The notes beneath the pieces were generated by a model. That model worked only from the letters and a program-made list of their open reading frames with translations. It was not told the origin of the DNA and did not search any database. A stretch of DNA of 64,000 bases from Nocardioides bruguierae (GTDB lineage: Bacteria > Actinomycetota > Actinomycetes > Propionibacteriales > Nocardioidaceae): positions 119,081 through 183,080 of the forward strand of contig NZ_JAMOIL010000012.1 of the NCBI RefSeq assembly GCF_023656415.1, read 5' to 3'. Numbering within the stretch: the stretch's first letter is position 1; every line of letters begins with the position of its first letter. Below, piece by piece: positions 17,827-26,625 of the stretch. The position numbers and the translations under genes are program-made.

Positions 17827-18077
17827 GCGCGCCGCGCGGGGCCCGCAAGCCGCGGACCACCACCCGCACCCGCCGCTCGCAGCCGCTCCTGGCACCCACC
17901 GTCGCCCACGTCGACTACAAGGACACCGACCTGCTGCGGACGTTCGTCTCCGACCGCGGCAAGATCCGCAGCCGCCGCGTCACCGGCATCACCCCGCGCC
18001 AGCAGCGGATGGTCACCCGGGCGATCAAGAACGCCCGCGAGGTCGCGCTGCTCCCCTACACCTCTGCGCGCCGCTGA
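17823..18077 (+). CDS. rpsR: 30S ribosomal protein S18, zinc-independent paralogue
   Basis: 84 residues. The core [20 protein letters not shown] and [14 protein letters not shown] and the end ALLPYTS are classic S18. The N-terminal cysteines seen in zinc-binding actinobacterial S18 are missing, and the usual G-N-C before the TPRQQ stretch reads GIT. It overlaps rpmF by ATGA. It belongs to the Zur-box operon and would release zinc by replacing the main S18. Confidence 0.92.
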   Translation: MSAPRGARKPRTTTRTRRSQPLLAPTVAHVDYKDTDLLRTFVSDRGKIRSRRVTGITPRQQRMVTRAIKNAREVALLPYTSARR

Positions 18078-18119
18078 GCGCTCCCGCTCCCCGTCCCCGA
18101 AGGCTCCGAAGGAGACCCG

Positions 18120-18242
18120 ATGAAGGTCCGCAACTCCCTGCGCTCGCTGAAGAAGCAGCCCGGCTCCCAGGTCGTGCGCCGCCGCGGCCGCACGTACGTC
18201 ATCAACAAGCAGAACCCCCGGCTCAAGGCCCGCCAGGGCTGA
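18120..18242 (+). CDS. rpmJ: 50S ribosomal protein L36, zinc-independent paralogue
   Basis: 40 residues, starting [17 protein letters not shown] with [20 protein letters not shown] in the middle. Zinc-type L36 is 37 residues with a C-C-C-H site; this longer form lacks all cysteines and has the K-K-Q-P-G-S insertion of L36-2 proteins. AAGGAGACCCG precedes ATG 18120. It is fourth in the zinc-starvation operon. Confidence 0.93.
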   Translation: MKVRNSLRSLKKQPGSQVVRRRGRTYVINKQNPRLKARQG

Positions 18243-18270
18243 GGCCCCCGTCCGTCCACGAGAGGACCGC

Positions 18271-18507
18271 ATGTCCCGCACCTGCATGGTCACCGGCACC
18301 ACGCCGCAGTTCGGCCACCACGTCTCGCACAGCCACCGCCGCACCAACCGACGCTTCGACGTCAACGTCCAGAAGAAGCGCTACTGGGTGCCCAGCCTGG
18401 GCCGACGCGTGACGCTCACGCTCAGCGCCCGCGGCATCACGGTGGTCGACGCCCGCGGCATCGAGGCCGTCGTCGCCGACCTGCAGCGGCGAGGAGTGAG
18501 GATCTGA
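18271..18507 (+). CDS. rpmB: 50S ribosomal protein L28, zinc-independent paralogue
   Basis: 78 residues. [20 protein letters not shown] and [20 protein letters not shown] are the L28 signature. Zinc-type L28 has two C-x2-C pairs; this copy keeps one lone Cys5 and so cannot form the site. Its TGA stop overlaps the rpsN start (TGATG), giving coupled translation. Confidence 0.92.
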   Translation: MSRTCMVTGTTPQFGHHVSHSHRRTNRRFDVNVQKKRYWVPSLGRRVTLTLSARGITVVDARGIEAVVADLQRRGVRI

Positions 18508-18809
18508 TGGCCAAGACCTCGAAGATCGCCGCCAACGAGCGCCGCAAGCGCACCGTCGCGCGGTACGCCGAGCGACGCGCCGCCCTCAAGGAGGCGGTGC
18601 GGACGGCGTCCACCGCCGAGGCCCGGGAGGCCGCCGTGCGCGCCCTCTCGAGGCTGCCCCGCGACGCGAGCCCCGTGCGCGTGCGCAACCGCGACCAGGT
18701 CGACGGACGCCCCCGCGGCTACGTCGGCAAGGTCGGGCTCTCCCGCCTCAACCTGCGCTCGATGGCGCACCGCGGGGAGCTGCCCGGGATCACCAAGTCC
18801 TCCTGGTGA
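18507..18809 (+). CDS. rpsN: 30S ribosomal protein S14, zinc-independent form
   Basis: 100 residues, the length of the long zinc-free S14 (zinc S14 is about 61 residues with C-x2-C-x12-C-x2-C). It starts [20 protein letters not shown] and contains [20 protein letters not shown] and [20 protein letters not shown], typical of S14. No cysteines are present. It closes the CobW-L32-S18-L36-L28-S14 operon and is followed by a perfect 14-bp hairpin. Confidence 0.93.
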   Translation: MAKTSKIAANERRKRTVARYAERRAALKEAVRTASTAEAREAAVRALSRLPRDASPVRVRNRDQVDGRPRGYVGKVGLSRLNLRSMAHRGELPGITKSSW

Positions 18810-18825
18810 CCCGCCCCTGATCCCG

Positions 18826-18856
18826 CCGAGTCGGCAGCACGTTGCTGCCGACTCGG
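18826..18856. terminator. Hairpin terminator after rpsN
   Basis: Perfect 14-bp arms CCGAGTCGGCAGCA and TGCTGCCGACTCGG enclose a CGT loop 16 bp after the S14 stop. It lacks a U run. Confidence 0.85.
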
Positions 18857-18990
18857 CCTGTGACCGGCGGGGTGGGGTGCTGCTCGTGGTGGTGCTCGAG
18901 CCCCCTCCCCGTCCACCCGTCCGGCCCGTCGACGCCTCCTCGGAAGGTGTCGGCGGGCCGGCGTGCGTCCGGAGAAGGATCAGTGCGTGC

Positions 18991-20253
18991 TCACGCCGCG
19001 CTCGCTGCGCGGCGCTCGCGCTGGGCGAGCACGGTGTCCAGGCCCCAGGCCGCGTAGGCCAGGACGAGGAGGACGAAGCCGGCGACGCAGATGCCGGTCC
19101 AGCCGCCCGCGTCCCAGGCCGCCACACCGATCGCCGAGCCGAGCGTGGCGCCGAGGAAGTACCCGGTCATGTAGATCGAGGTGATCCGGGCGCGGGCCGC
19201 GTCGTCGAGGGACTGGATGACGCCCTGGTTGGCCACGTGGGTGCCCTGGAGACCGAGGTCCAGCAGCACCATCGCCACCACGAAGACCACGATGGACGTG
19301 GCGCCCCAGGTCGAGAACAGCACCCAGGCGAGGCCGAGGGAGCTGATGGTCGCGAGGCCGAGCCAGCGGTCCCAGCCGCGGTCGACGCCGCGTCCGATGG
19401 GCGTGGCCGCCACCGCGCCTGCCACGCCCACCAGGCCGATCAGCCCGATGACTCCGTCGGAGAGGTCGAACGGGTCGCGCGAGAGGTGCAGCGACATCGT
19501 CGCGAAGACCGCGCTGGCGCCCGCGAAGGTGAGACCGCCCATGAGCGTGCGGCTGACCAGGCGCGGGAAGCGCACCAGCAGCGGGGGCATGGAGCGGAGC
19601 ACCGCCAGGTACCGCGGGGTGGGCCCGTCGTGCCCGCCCTCGGGCGCGAGCGCGCGGACGCCGAGCAGGGCCAGGACGGCGAGGACGGCCGCCACCCGGT
19701 ACACGGTCTGCCAGCCGCCCACCTCGGAGAGGATGCCTGCCACGCTGCGTCCGAGCAGGATGCCGAGCAGCATCCCGCTCATGACCGTGCCCACGGTGCC
19801 GGCCCGCTGGCCGGGCGGCGCCAGCGAGGCCGAGAACGCCACCAGCACCTGGGAGGTGACCGCGCCGAACGCCGTGAGCACCAGCCCGGCCAGGAAGGTC
19901 GGGTAGGTGGGGGCGAAGCCCTGCGCCACCAGCCCGAGGGCGACCAGCGCGAGCAGGACGGTCGCCAGGCGACGCCGTCGGAGCAGGTCGCCCGAGGGCA
20001 CGATGAGCAGCAAACCGAGCGAGTAGCAGACCTGCGCCACGGTGACCGACGTGGCGGCCGCGGAGTCGGAGACCCCGAAGCCGCGCGCGATCGAGTCGAC
20101 CAGCGGCTGGTTGTAGTAGTTGGTCGAGGCGGTCACGCCCGCGACCCCGGCGAAGAGCCAGATCGTGGCGCGCCGGGCGCCGCCGGGGTCGGCGGCGGGG
20201 TTGCCCCCAGGCTGCCGTGGGTGCGACTGCTGGTGCCGCTGGGCCACGCCCAC
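18991..20253 (-). CDS. MFS transporter
   Basis: 420 residues with about twelve hydrophobic segments. After a polar N-terminus (HQQSHPRQPGGNPAADPG) helix 1 starts at about residue 29. The second-helix region VTVAQVCYSLGLLLIVPSGD and the loop DLLRRRRLATVLLALVALG carry the MFS motif A position, and LLGILLGRSVAGILSEVGGW fits the antiporter-type motif of drug exporters. It resembles EmrD/Bcr or AraJ-type efflux proteins; substrate unknown. It is downstream of the pyruvate oxidase gene on the same strand with a 33-bp gap, so they may be cotranscribed. Confidence 0.88.
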   Translation of the reverse strand: MGVAQRHQQSHPRQPGGNPAADPGGARRATIWLFAGVAGVTASTNYYNQPLVDSIARGFGVSDSAAATSVTVAQVCYSLGLLLIVPSGDLLRRRRLATVLLALVALGLVAQGFAPTYPTFLAGLVLTAFGAVTSQVLVAFSASLAPPGQRAGTVGTVMSGMLLGILLGRSVAGILSEVGGWQTVYRVAAVLAVLALLGVRALAPEGGHDGPTPRYLAVLRSMPPLLVRFPRLVSRTLMGGLTFAGASAVFATMSLHLSRDPFDLSDGVIGLIGLVGVAGAVAATPIGRGVDRGWDRWLGLATISSLGLAWVLFSTWGATSIVVFVVAMVLLDLGLQGTHVANQGVIQSLDDAARARITSIYMTGYFLGATLGSAIGVAAWDAGGWTGICVAGFVLLVLAYAAWGLDTVLAQRERRAASAA

Positions 20254-20286
20254 GCTGCGGATCCCTTCCGAGACGGGAGCGTCGGC

Positions 20287-22008
20287 TCAGAAGAGCTGGC
20301 GCAGGTTCGTGCGGGCCAGGTCGATGATCTCGTCGCCGCGACCGGACATGACGGTGCGCAGCGCGTAGAGCGTGAAGCCCTTGACCTGCTCGGCGGTGAC
20401 CGTCGGCGGCATCGACATCTCCTGCCGGTCGGTGACCACGTCGATCAGCGAGGGCCCCCGGTGCGCGAGCGCCTCCTTCACGGCGGCCTCCACGTCCTCG
20501 GACTCCTCGACCCGGACGCCGTGCAGGCCGATCGCACGCGCGACCTGGGCGAAGTCGGGGTTGTCGAGCTCGGTCGCGAAGTTCACGAACCCGGCCGCCT
20601 TCATCTCCAGCTCGACGAAGTTGAGCGAGGAGTTGTTGTAGACGACGACGGTGACGTCCAGGTCCAGCTGCTTCAGCGTCAACAGCTCGCCCATGAGCAT
20701 GGCGAGGCCGCCGTCGCCGGCGAGCGCGACGACCTGGCGGCCGGGGTGCGAGGCGGCCACGCCGATGGCCTGCGGCAGCGCGTTGGCCATGGTGCCGTGA
20801 CTGAAGGACCCGATGAGCCGGCGACGTCCGTTCATCGTGAGGTACCGCGAGGCCCAGGTGACCGGGGAGCCGACGTCGGGGATGAAGACGGCGTCGTCGC
20901 TCGCGTGGGTGTCGATGACGCGGGTGAGGTACTGCGGGTGGATCTTGCGGCCCGGTTTGGTGGGGCTGGCCAGGTCGTCCAGCTGCGCCCGGGTCTTCCT
21001 GTAGTGGGCGAGGGCGTCCTCGAGGTGCCCGCGGTCGGTCTTGCGGGTCAGCCGCGACAGCAGGCCCCGGGCGGTCTCGGCCACGTCGCCGACGATGCCG
21101 AGGTCGATGGTGGTGCGCCGGCCGAGCTGCTCGCCCCTGATGTCGACCTGGATCGTCCTGGCGTGCTCGGGGAAGAACTGGGTGTAGGGGAAGTCGGTAC
21201 CCAGCATCAGCAGGGTGTCGGACTCCTCCATCGCCTTGTAGCCCGAGGAGAACCCGAGCAGGCCGGTCAGGCCCACGTCGAAGGGGTTGTCGTGCTCGAG
21301 GTGCTCCTTGCCGCGCAGGGCGTGGACGACCGGTGCGCCGAGGGTGTCGGCGAGGGCCACCACCTCGTCGTGGGCGTCGGCGCACCCGGCGCCGGCCAGG
21401 ATCGTGACGCGCTTGCCCGCGTCGAGCAGACGAGCCGCCTCGGCCAGCTGGTCGTCCTGCGGGACGACGCGGGGCCGGGTGGTGGTGATGGTGGAGACCG
21501 TGGTGTCGGCGGCCTCGGCCAGCGCCACGTCGCCGGGGACGACGAGGACGGCGACGCCCTGCTTCTCCACGGCGGTCTGCATCGCGATGCGCAGCAGACG
21601 CGGCATCTGGGCGGGGCTGGCGACGTACTCGGAGTAGACGCTGCACTCGCGGAACAGGTCCTGCGGGTGGGTCTCCTGGAAGTAGTTGGTGCCGATCTCC
21701 GCGGTGGGGATGTGGGCGGCGATGGCGACCACCGGCACGCGGGACCGGTTGGCGTCGTAGAGGCCGTTGATCAGGTGCAGGTTGCCGGGCCCGCAGGACC
21801 CGGCGCAGACCGCGATGTTGCCGGTCGTGGCGGCCTCGGCGGACGCCGCGAACGCCGCCGCCTCCTCGTGCCGCGTGTGCATCCAGCGGATGCCGGAGCC
21901 ACGCAGGGCGTCGGTGAAGCCGTTGAGGGAGTCACCGGGGACGCCGTAGACGCGCGTGACGCCGTTGGCCTCGAGGGTGTCGACGATGTTCTGGGCGACG
22001 GTGGTCAT
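20287..22008 (-). CDS. poxB: Thiamine pyrophosphate-dependent pyruvate oxidase / pyruvate:quinone dehydrogenase
   Basis: 573 residues from ATG 22008 (MTTVAQNIVDTLEANGVTRV); a start 51 bp upstream in frame would add a basic stretch not seen in the family. The catalytic glutamate lies in RHEEAAAFAASAEA near residue 50. The central FAD/DHS-like domain follows, then the ThDP motif GDGGLAMLMGELLTLKQLDL (GDG-x-N type, here ending in NNSSLN). The C-terminal REMSMP-like DRQEMSMPPTVT and membrane-facing tail fit PoxB. It converts pyruvate to acetate and CO2, giving electrons to quinone or oxygen. Confidence 0.88.
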   Translation of the reverse strand: MTTVAQNIVDTLEANGVTRVYGVPGDSLNGFTDALRGSGIRWMHTRHEEAAAFAASAEAATTGNIAVCAGSCGPGNLHLINGLYDANRSRVPVVAIAAHIPTAEIGTNYFQETHPQDLFRECSVYSEYVASPAQMPRLLRIAMQTAVEKQGVAVLVVPGDVALAEAADTTVSTITTTRPRVVPQDDQLAEAARLLDAGKRVTILAGAGCADAHDEVVALADTLGAPVVHALRGKEHLEHDNPFDVGLTGLLGFSSGYKAMEESDTLLMLGTDFPYTQFFPEHARTIQVDIRGEQLGRRTTIDLGIVGDVAETARGLLSRLTRKTDRGHLEDALAHYRKTRAQLDDLASPTKPGRKIHPQYLTRVIDTHASDDAVFIPDVGSPVTWASRYLTMNGRRRLIGSFSHGTMANALPQAIGVAASHPGRQVVALAGDGGLAMLMGELLTLKQLDLDVTVVVYNNSSLNFVELEMKAAGFVNFATELDNPDFAQVARAIGLHGVRVEESEDVEAAVKEALAHRGPSLIDVVTDRQEMSMPPTVTAEQVKGFTLYALRTVMSGRGDEIIDLARTNLRQLF

Positions 22009-22038
22009 GCCCTGCCAGTACCCACGCGACCGGCGGAT

Positions 22039-22080
22039 CGACACTGATCTTCCCGTCACACGTCGAGAAGATCAGTGTCG
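22039..22080. terminator. Hairpin between the GPH-type MFS gene and poxB
   Basis: Perfect 13-bp arms CGACACTGATCTT and AAGATCAGTGTCG enclose a 16-nt loop. It lies 15 bp after the stop of the upstream minus-strand MFS gene and just before poxB, so it likely ends transcription of the former. Confidence 0.75.
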
Positions 22081-22094
22081 TCCGCGCTTCGCGC

Positions 22095-23363
22095 TCAGCG
22101 GACCCCGCGGACCATCAGGACGGCGAGCCCGCCGAGCACGCCGAAGGCGGCCCCGCCGAGGAACAGGCCGGGGTACCCGACGCCGGCGACCACGGCCGGC
22201 GCCACGACCGGGACGAGCGACTGCGGCAGCGCCTGCGCGATGTTGATGACGCCGAGGTCCTTGCCCGCCTGGCCGTCGTCGGGCAGCACGTCGGAGACCA
22301 GCGCCAGGTCGACGGCGAGGAACGCGCCCATGCCCATGCCGAGCACGAGCTCGGCGACGAGCAGGACCGTGAGCGTGCCGGCGGTGGCCATGATGCCGAG
22401 GCCGAGGGCCGCGACCACGGCGCTGGCCAGGACGAACGGCTTGCGGCGGCCGGTGCGGTCGGAGAGCCAGCCGAAGAAGAACGTGGTGAGCAGGATGCCC
22501 AGCGCATTGAGCAAGGTGCCCTGGAAGACCTTGGTCGCGGCCTCGGCGACGGAGTAGCCGAGCTCGTCGATGACGAAGTAGGTCAGGTAGCTCGTCGCGG
22601 TGAACTGGGTCGTGATGAGGCAGAAGCGCGCCACCCACGCCCAGCCGAGGTCCGGGTGCTTGCGCGGGTCGAAGACGAACGAGGCGAAGATGCTGACGAT
22701 GCTCAGCCGATCCGTCGGCGGCTCGGCGCGGCGCACGTCCTTGATCGGGAGCACCGCCAGCACCAGGACGACGAGGCCGATGAGGCTGGGCAGCAGGCTC
22801 TGGGTCAGGCCGATCGCGAAGAGCTGGACGAAGTAGGTGCCGATCACCGCACTGCCGTTCTGCGCGAGGCTGATCAGCGAGGCCACCTTGCCGCGCGCGC
22901 CCTGGCTGACCTGGTCGGGCAGCATCGCGACGAGCGGGGCCAGGGCCAGGTTGAAGCCGAGCTGGCTGATCGACCAGCCCAGCACGACCGCCCACACGCC
23001 GGGGGCGAACGCGATGACCACGATGCCCACGTAGGAGATGACGGCGCCGGCGAAGATCCACGGCTTGCGCTGGCCGAGCCGGCTCGTGGTGCGGTCGGAG
23101 AGTCGTCCGGCGATCGGGTTCACCACGAAGGCGACGAACGCGCCGATGCCGAGCACCAGGCTGAGGTTCGCGGCCGACGAGGTCGCGTCGAGCGTCGTCA
23201 GCCGCAGCGCCAGGGACACCAGCAGGGGCGCGACGATGGCGATCATCAGGCCGAGCATCGCGACCGGGATGGCGACGATGGCCACGTTGTCACGCTGTCG
23301 CTGCTCCGCGGTGAGGTCGGCGGTCGCGGGTGCGACCGTGCCTTCCGTTGACGCTGCGCTCAT
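22095..23363 (-). CDS. MFS transporter, glycoside-pentoside-hexuronide (MelB/SucP-like) type
   Basis: 422 residues, twelve predicted helices. The loop between helices 2 and 3 reads NPIAGRLSDRTTSRLGQRKP (residues 81-100), the G-x-x-x-D-x-x-T-S-R-x-G-R-R-R-P pattern of GPH or sucrose-type sugar:cation symporters, and the second half repeats it as FFGWLSDRTGRRKPFV. Sugar import by symport is inferred; the sugar is unknown. It is divergent from a TetR regulator at 23486, and ACAACAGTTGT lies between them. Confidence 0.85.
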   Translation of the reverse strand: MSAASTEGTVAPATADLTAEQRQRDNVAIVAIPVAMLGLMIAIVAPLLVSLALRLTTLDATSSAANLSLVLGIGAFVAFVVNPIAGRLSDRTTSRLGQRKPWIFAGAVISYVGIVVIAFAPGVWAVVLGWSISQLGFNLALAPLVAMLPDQVSQGARGKVASLISLAQNGSAVIGTYFVQLFAIGLTQSLLPSLIGLVVLVLAVLPIKDVRRAEPPTDRLSIVSIFASFVFDPRKHPDLGWAWVARFCLITTQFTATSYLTYFVIDELGYSVAEAATKVFQGTLLNALGILLTTFFFGWLSDRTGRRKPFVLASAVVAALGLGIMATAGTLTVLLVAELVLGMGMGAFLAVDLALVSDVLPDDGQAGKDLGVINIAQALPQSLVPVVAPAVVAGVGYPGLFLGGAAFGVLGGLAVLMVRGVR

Positions 23364-23411
23364 GTCTTCTCCAGGAGGTCCTCAGTGTGCGGGCATCACG
23401 TGACCCCGTGC

Positions 23412-23422
23412 ACAACAGTTGT
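23412..23422. promoter_or_regulatory. ACAACAGTTGT palindrome between the MFS and TetR genes
   Basis: Five-base arms ACAAC and GTTGT around a single A lie 49 bp before the MFS start and 64 bp before the TetR start. It is a short candidate TetR operator in a divergent promoter and is weaker evidence than the longer palindromes elsewhere. Confidence 0.4.
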
Positions 23423-23485
23423 AGTGATGGGGACCATACCCCGAAACCTCCAAGTGGAGATTTTCGTCTCCTCTAAGGTCTCGCT

Positions 23486-24148
23486 GTGAGTTCCGACGGG
23501 TCCGTGACAGGTGACGACGAGGCAGTGCGCACCGCCGGCCGCGGCCGTCGCGGCCCCTACGCCAAGAGCGAGTCGCGTCGCGAGGAGATCCTCGACCGGG
23601 CCATCGAGGTCTTCGCCGAGCGCGGTGTCGACGGCACCTCGATGCGCGCCATCGGGGAGGCGGTCGGGGTCTCGCACGCGGCCCTGAAGCACTACTTCCC
23701 GTCGCGCGAGGCGCTGCTCGTCGAGGTCCTGCGCCGCCGTGAGGCCAGGCTGGTCGAGGACGTCACCGCCCGGGCCGGGGACGACTTCACCTCACTGCGT
23801 CTCCTGGCCGACGCCACCGTGCGCAACGCGGCCGAGCCGGGGTTCGTGGCCCTGCACACGGCCATGCTGGCCACCGGCGTGCTCGACCCTGACGGGGAGG
23901 CCGGCGAGCACCTGGTGGCGCGTTACCGGGAGGCCCGCGGGCGGATCGCCGACGACCTCGCCACCGGAGTCATGGCCGGTCGACCGATCACAGAGGTCGC
24001 CGACGTGGCGGCCCTCCTGCTCGCCGCCTCGGACGGCCTCCAGGCGCAGTGGCTGCTCGAGGGCGGCACGAACGGGGACGTCGACCTCGTCCGCTCCTAC
24101 GGGCTGCTCATCGACCTCATCGGCACCCGCCGAGGTGCGCAGGGCTGA
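23486..24148 (+). CDS. TetR/AcrR family transcriptional regulator
   Basis: 220 residues from GTG 23486. The helix-turn-helix is at about residues 28-75: REEILDRAIEVFAERGVDGT, then the recognition helix VGVSHAALKHYFPSREALLV. The ligand domain with FVALHTAMLATGVLDPDG resembles TetR_C_6-type proteins. It is divergent from the GPH-type sugar transporter and probably represses it, with the sugar or a derivative as inducer. Fourteen residues of polar leader may reflect a start chosen slightly too early. Confidence 0.88.
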   Translation: MSSDGSVTGDDEAVRTAGRGRRGPYAKSESRREEILDRAIEVFAERGVDGTSMRAIGEAVGVSHAALKHYFPSREALLVEVLRRREARLVEDVTARAGDDFTSLRLLADATVRNAAEPGFVALHTAMLATGVLDPDGEAGEHLVARYREARGRIADDLATGVMAGRPITEVADVAALLLAASDGLQAQWLLEGGTNGDVDLVRSYGLLIDLIGTRRGAQG

Positions 24149-24303
24149 CCGTGGCCCGAGTTCCGCTCGGCGCCATACCCGCTGTTCCCGGCGCATCTGC
24201 CTCGGCGGCCAACGACTGGTGGCGGTGCGCCCGTGCGCGATCGTTGACGTGACCGCAACGCAGCCCACAGCCCCACGACACGCAGGAACCGCAGGCTCGG
24301 GGC

Positions 24304-25260
24304 ATGGAGGCCGCTCAGATCTGGGACACCGCGGACCGTCCCCACGCGGACCGGTTCGGCTACTGGCACGACGCTCTGTGCCAGGCCTTCGTCCCCCTCG
24401 TGCCGCAGCTGACGCACTCGGCCGGGACGTTCTCGGGCAGGGTCGAGCGGCGCGTGGTCGGCGACCTCGATCTGGCGGTGCTCGGCTCCAGCGGCCAGCG
24501 GGTGGCTCACGGCCCGCGGCAGGTCGCCTCGACCGAGGGCGAGCACTTCTTCGTGAACCTCCAGCTCCTGGGGACGTGCGAGTCCGAGCAGGACGGCTCA
24601 CGCAGCGTGACCTCCCCTGGCCTCGCAGCCGTCGTCGACACCACGCGGCCCTACCACTTGGCGCAGGAGGAGGAGTGGCGGACGCTCTCGTTCAAGGTTC
24701 CCCGGGAGCGGCTCGAGGAGCAGCTGGCCAGCCGCCCTCCTGCGCTGGCCCGGGCGCTGCGGTCACCGTCCACCGCCGACGTCCTGCGGACCTTGATGAC
24801 GGCGCTGTGGGACTGCGACCCCGACTCTCCCGCAGTCCCGGGTCTCACCGACGCCTTCTGCGCGAGCGTGGCCGCGGCGATGCTCGACGCCCAGCCCCCG
24901 CCCCCGTCCAGCCGGGATGCCCGCCGGGCCCTGGTGCTCAGGCACGTGCAGGCCCGCGTGGGCGATCCCGGCCTGTCGGTGGCGAGCGTGTGTCGAGACC
25001 TCGGTTTCTCCCCCCGGACCCTGCACGCCGCCTTCGACGGCAGCGGCGAATCGTTCGCCCGTGCGGTGCGGCGGGTCCGCCTGGAGCGGGCGGCCCGCCT
25101 GCTCGCCCACCCAAGGACCCTCACCGTCACCAGGGTTGCCGGCGCGGTCGGCTTCGTCGACACCTCAGCCTTCTCGCGGGCATACCGCCGCGAGCGCGGC
25201 GAGACGCCATCGCAGACGCAGGCTCGCGCACGAACGGCACGGGAGCAGCGCACGCAGTGA
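24304..25260 (+). CDS. AraC family transcriptional regulator
   Basis: 318 residues. The N-terminal half is an AraC-binding-like sensor (FGYWHDALCQAFVPLVPQLT, with the HFFVNLQLLG strand). The C-terminal double helix-turn-helix spans about 215-310: PGLSVASVCRDLGFSPRTLH and VTRVAGAVGFVDTSAFSRAY followed by GETPSQTQAR, the family G-x-x-P. It sits 82 bp before an acyl-CoA dehydrogenase-like gene on the same strand and may activate it. Confidence 0.88.
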   Translation: MEAAQIWDTADRPHADRFGYWHDALCQAFVPLVPQLTHSAGTFSGRVERRVVGDLDLAVLGSSGQRVAHGPRQVASTEGEHFFVNLQLLGTCESEQDGSRSVTSPGLAAVVDTTRPYHLAQEEEWRTLSFKVPRERLEEQLASRPPALARALRSPSTADVLRTLMTALWDCDPDSPAVPGLTDAFCASVAAAMLDAQPPPPSSRDARRALVLRHVQARVGDPGLSVASVCRDLGFSPRTLHAAFDGSGESFARAVRRVRLERAARLLAHPRTLTVTRVAGAVGFVDTSAFSRAYRRERGETPSQTQARARTAREQRTQ

Positions 25261-25342
25261 CATGCGGGCCGCCGGCCCCGGAACGACGCTGGACACTCCC
25301 CGATCCCGCCCGGCAGCCCGGGCCTCGTCACAGGAGCTCGTC

Positions 25343-26572
25343 ATGGTCTCGTTCACCCTCACCCCCGAGCAGCTGGCGCTCAAGGACGCTGCCCGCGCCT
25401 TCGCCCAAGGCCACCTCCGCAACCTCGTCACCGCACAGGCCGCCGAGACCGATCCTCTCGCCCGCGCGCTGCTGGCGCGGCCCGTGGTCGAGGAGGCCGT
25501 CCGCGCAGGCTTCCTGAAGGGCTTCGTCCCCGAGGCTGCGGGCGGTGCTGCGGGCGGAGGGATCGAAGCCGCGATCCTCGTCGAGGAGTGGGCCGTGGAG
25601 TCCCCCGACTTCGTGATCACGCTGGCCGGACCTCTCATCGCCCTGATGCCGCTCTACGAGGCCGGCACCCCCGAGCAGGTCGCCCGCTTCGTGGCGCCGT
25701 TCCTGGCGGACGAGGGTGCCCCTCTGGCAGCCATGGCGTTCTCCGAGCCCGGCGGGACTGCGAACTTTGCGGCCGCCTCCCCCGGAGGGACGCAGACGAC
25801 CGCTGTCCCCGACGGCGCCCACTACGTGGTCAACGGCCGCAAGGCCTGGGCCTCGACCCTGTCGGGGTGGGACGGCAACGGTCCCGACGTCATGACCATC
25901 GTGTGCCGCGCCCCGGGGGGCGTCTCGCTGCTGGTGGCGACACCCAATGAGCTGGCTGGACACATCGAGGTCGAGGAGCACTACGACCTACCCGGCCTGC
26001 GGGGCTGCTTGACCTCGCGGATCGCTCTGCACGACGTCCGCATTCCCCGCTCGCACCTCATCGGCACCGAGGGAGACGGGGTCGCGCTGACCCGCAACGC
26101 GTTCATCCCCAGCGGCGCCTCCATCGGGGTCTTCGCGACGGCCGCCATGCGACGCGCCTTCGAGCACGCCCACAGGTTCGCGACCACTGACACGCGGGGC
26201 GGCGCAGTCCCGGTGATCGAGCACCAGGCCGTGGCGGACCTGCTCAGCGACAGCAAGGGACGGCTCGAAGCCACCCGACTGCTCGCCTGGCGTGCGTTGG
26301 ACGCGGTCATGTCCCAGGATCCGTCGGCTGCCGAGTGGGCCCTTCACTCCAAGGTGCTCGGGTCGGAGACCGGCCTCCAAGTGGTCACCGACCTCGCCAA
26401 GGCGGTCGGCATGGCGTCCTACGACCTGAACCACCCGCTGCACCGCGCCCTCCAGGACGCCCTCGCCTACCCGATCATCGAGGGTGGCAACGTGGGCGTG
26501 CGTCGGCGCCAGCTGCAGGAGCTCCTCGCTGCGGAAGGCTATGAGCCGCTCGCGGCTTCCGGCTTGGTGTGA
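25343..26572 (+). CDS. Acyl-CoA dehydrogenase family flavoprotein
   Basis: 409 residues from ATG 25343, with CAGGAG 6 bases before it. The N-terminal helical domain (LTPEQLALKDAARAFAQGHL), the middle sheet with AAMAFSEPGGTANFA (FAD and substrate contact), and the C-terminal helices with IEGGNVGVRRRQLQELL are those of acyl-CoA dehydrogenases. The usual catalytic-base region reads HPLHRALQDALAYPIIEGGN. It may be a true acyl-CoA dehydrogenase or a relative such as nitroalkane oxidase. FAD-linked alpha,beta-oxidation is inferred. Its likely regulator is the AraC gene just upstream. Confidence 0.85.
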   Translation: MVSFTLTPEQLALKDAARAFAQGHLRNLVTAQAAETDPLARALLARPVVEEAVRAGFLKGFVPEAAGGAAGGGIEAAILVEEWAVESPDFVITLAGPLIALMPLYEAGTPEQVARFVAPFLADEGAPLAAMAFSEPGGTANFAAASPGGTQTTAVPDGAHYVVNGRKAWASTLSGWDGNGPDVMTIVCRAPGGVSLLVATPNELAGHIEVEEHYDLPGLRGCLTSRIALHDVRIPRSHLIGTEGDGVALTRNAFIPSGASIGVFATAAMRRAFEHAHRFATTDTRGGAVPVIEHQAVADLLSDSKGRLEATRLLAWRALDAVMSQDPSAAEWALHSKVLGSETGLQVVTDLAKAVGMASYDLNHPLHRALQDALAYPIIEGGNVGVRRRQLQELLAAEGYEPLAASGLV

Positions 26573-26625
26573 CGTCACGGACCGGTCAGCCGAACAGGAC
26601 TGAACGACCAAGGCCGGGCGGTCGG

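Noticed and set aside
18877..22047. A 1056-codon open frame on the plus strand
   Set aside because: It is antisense to the MFS and pyruvate oxidase genes and consists of Arg, Gly, Asp and Val runs from third-position GC bias, with no domain.
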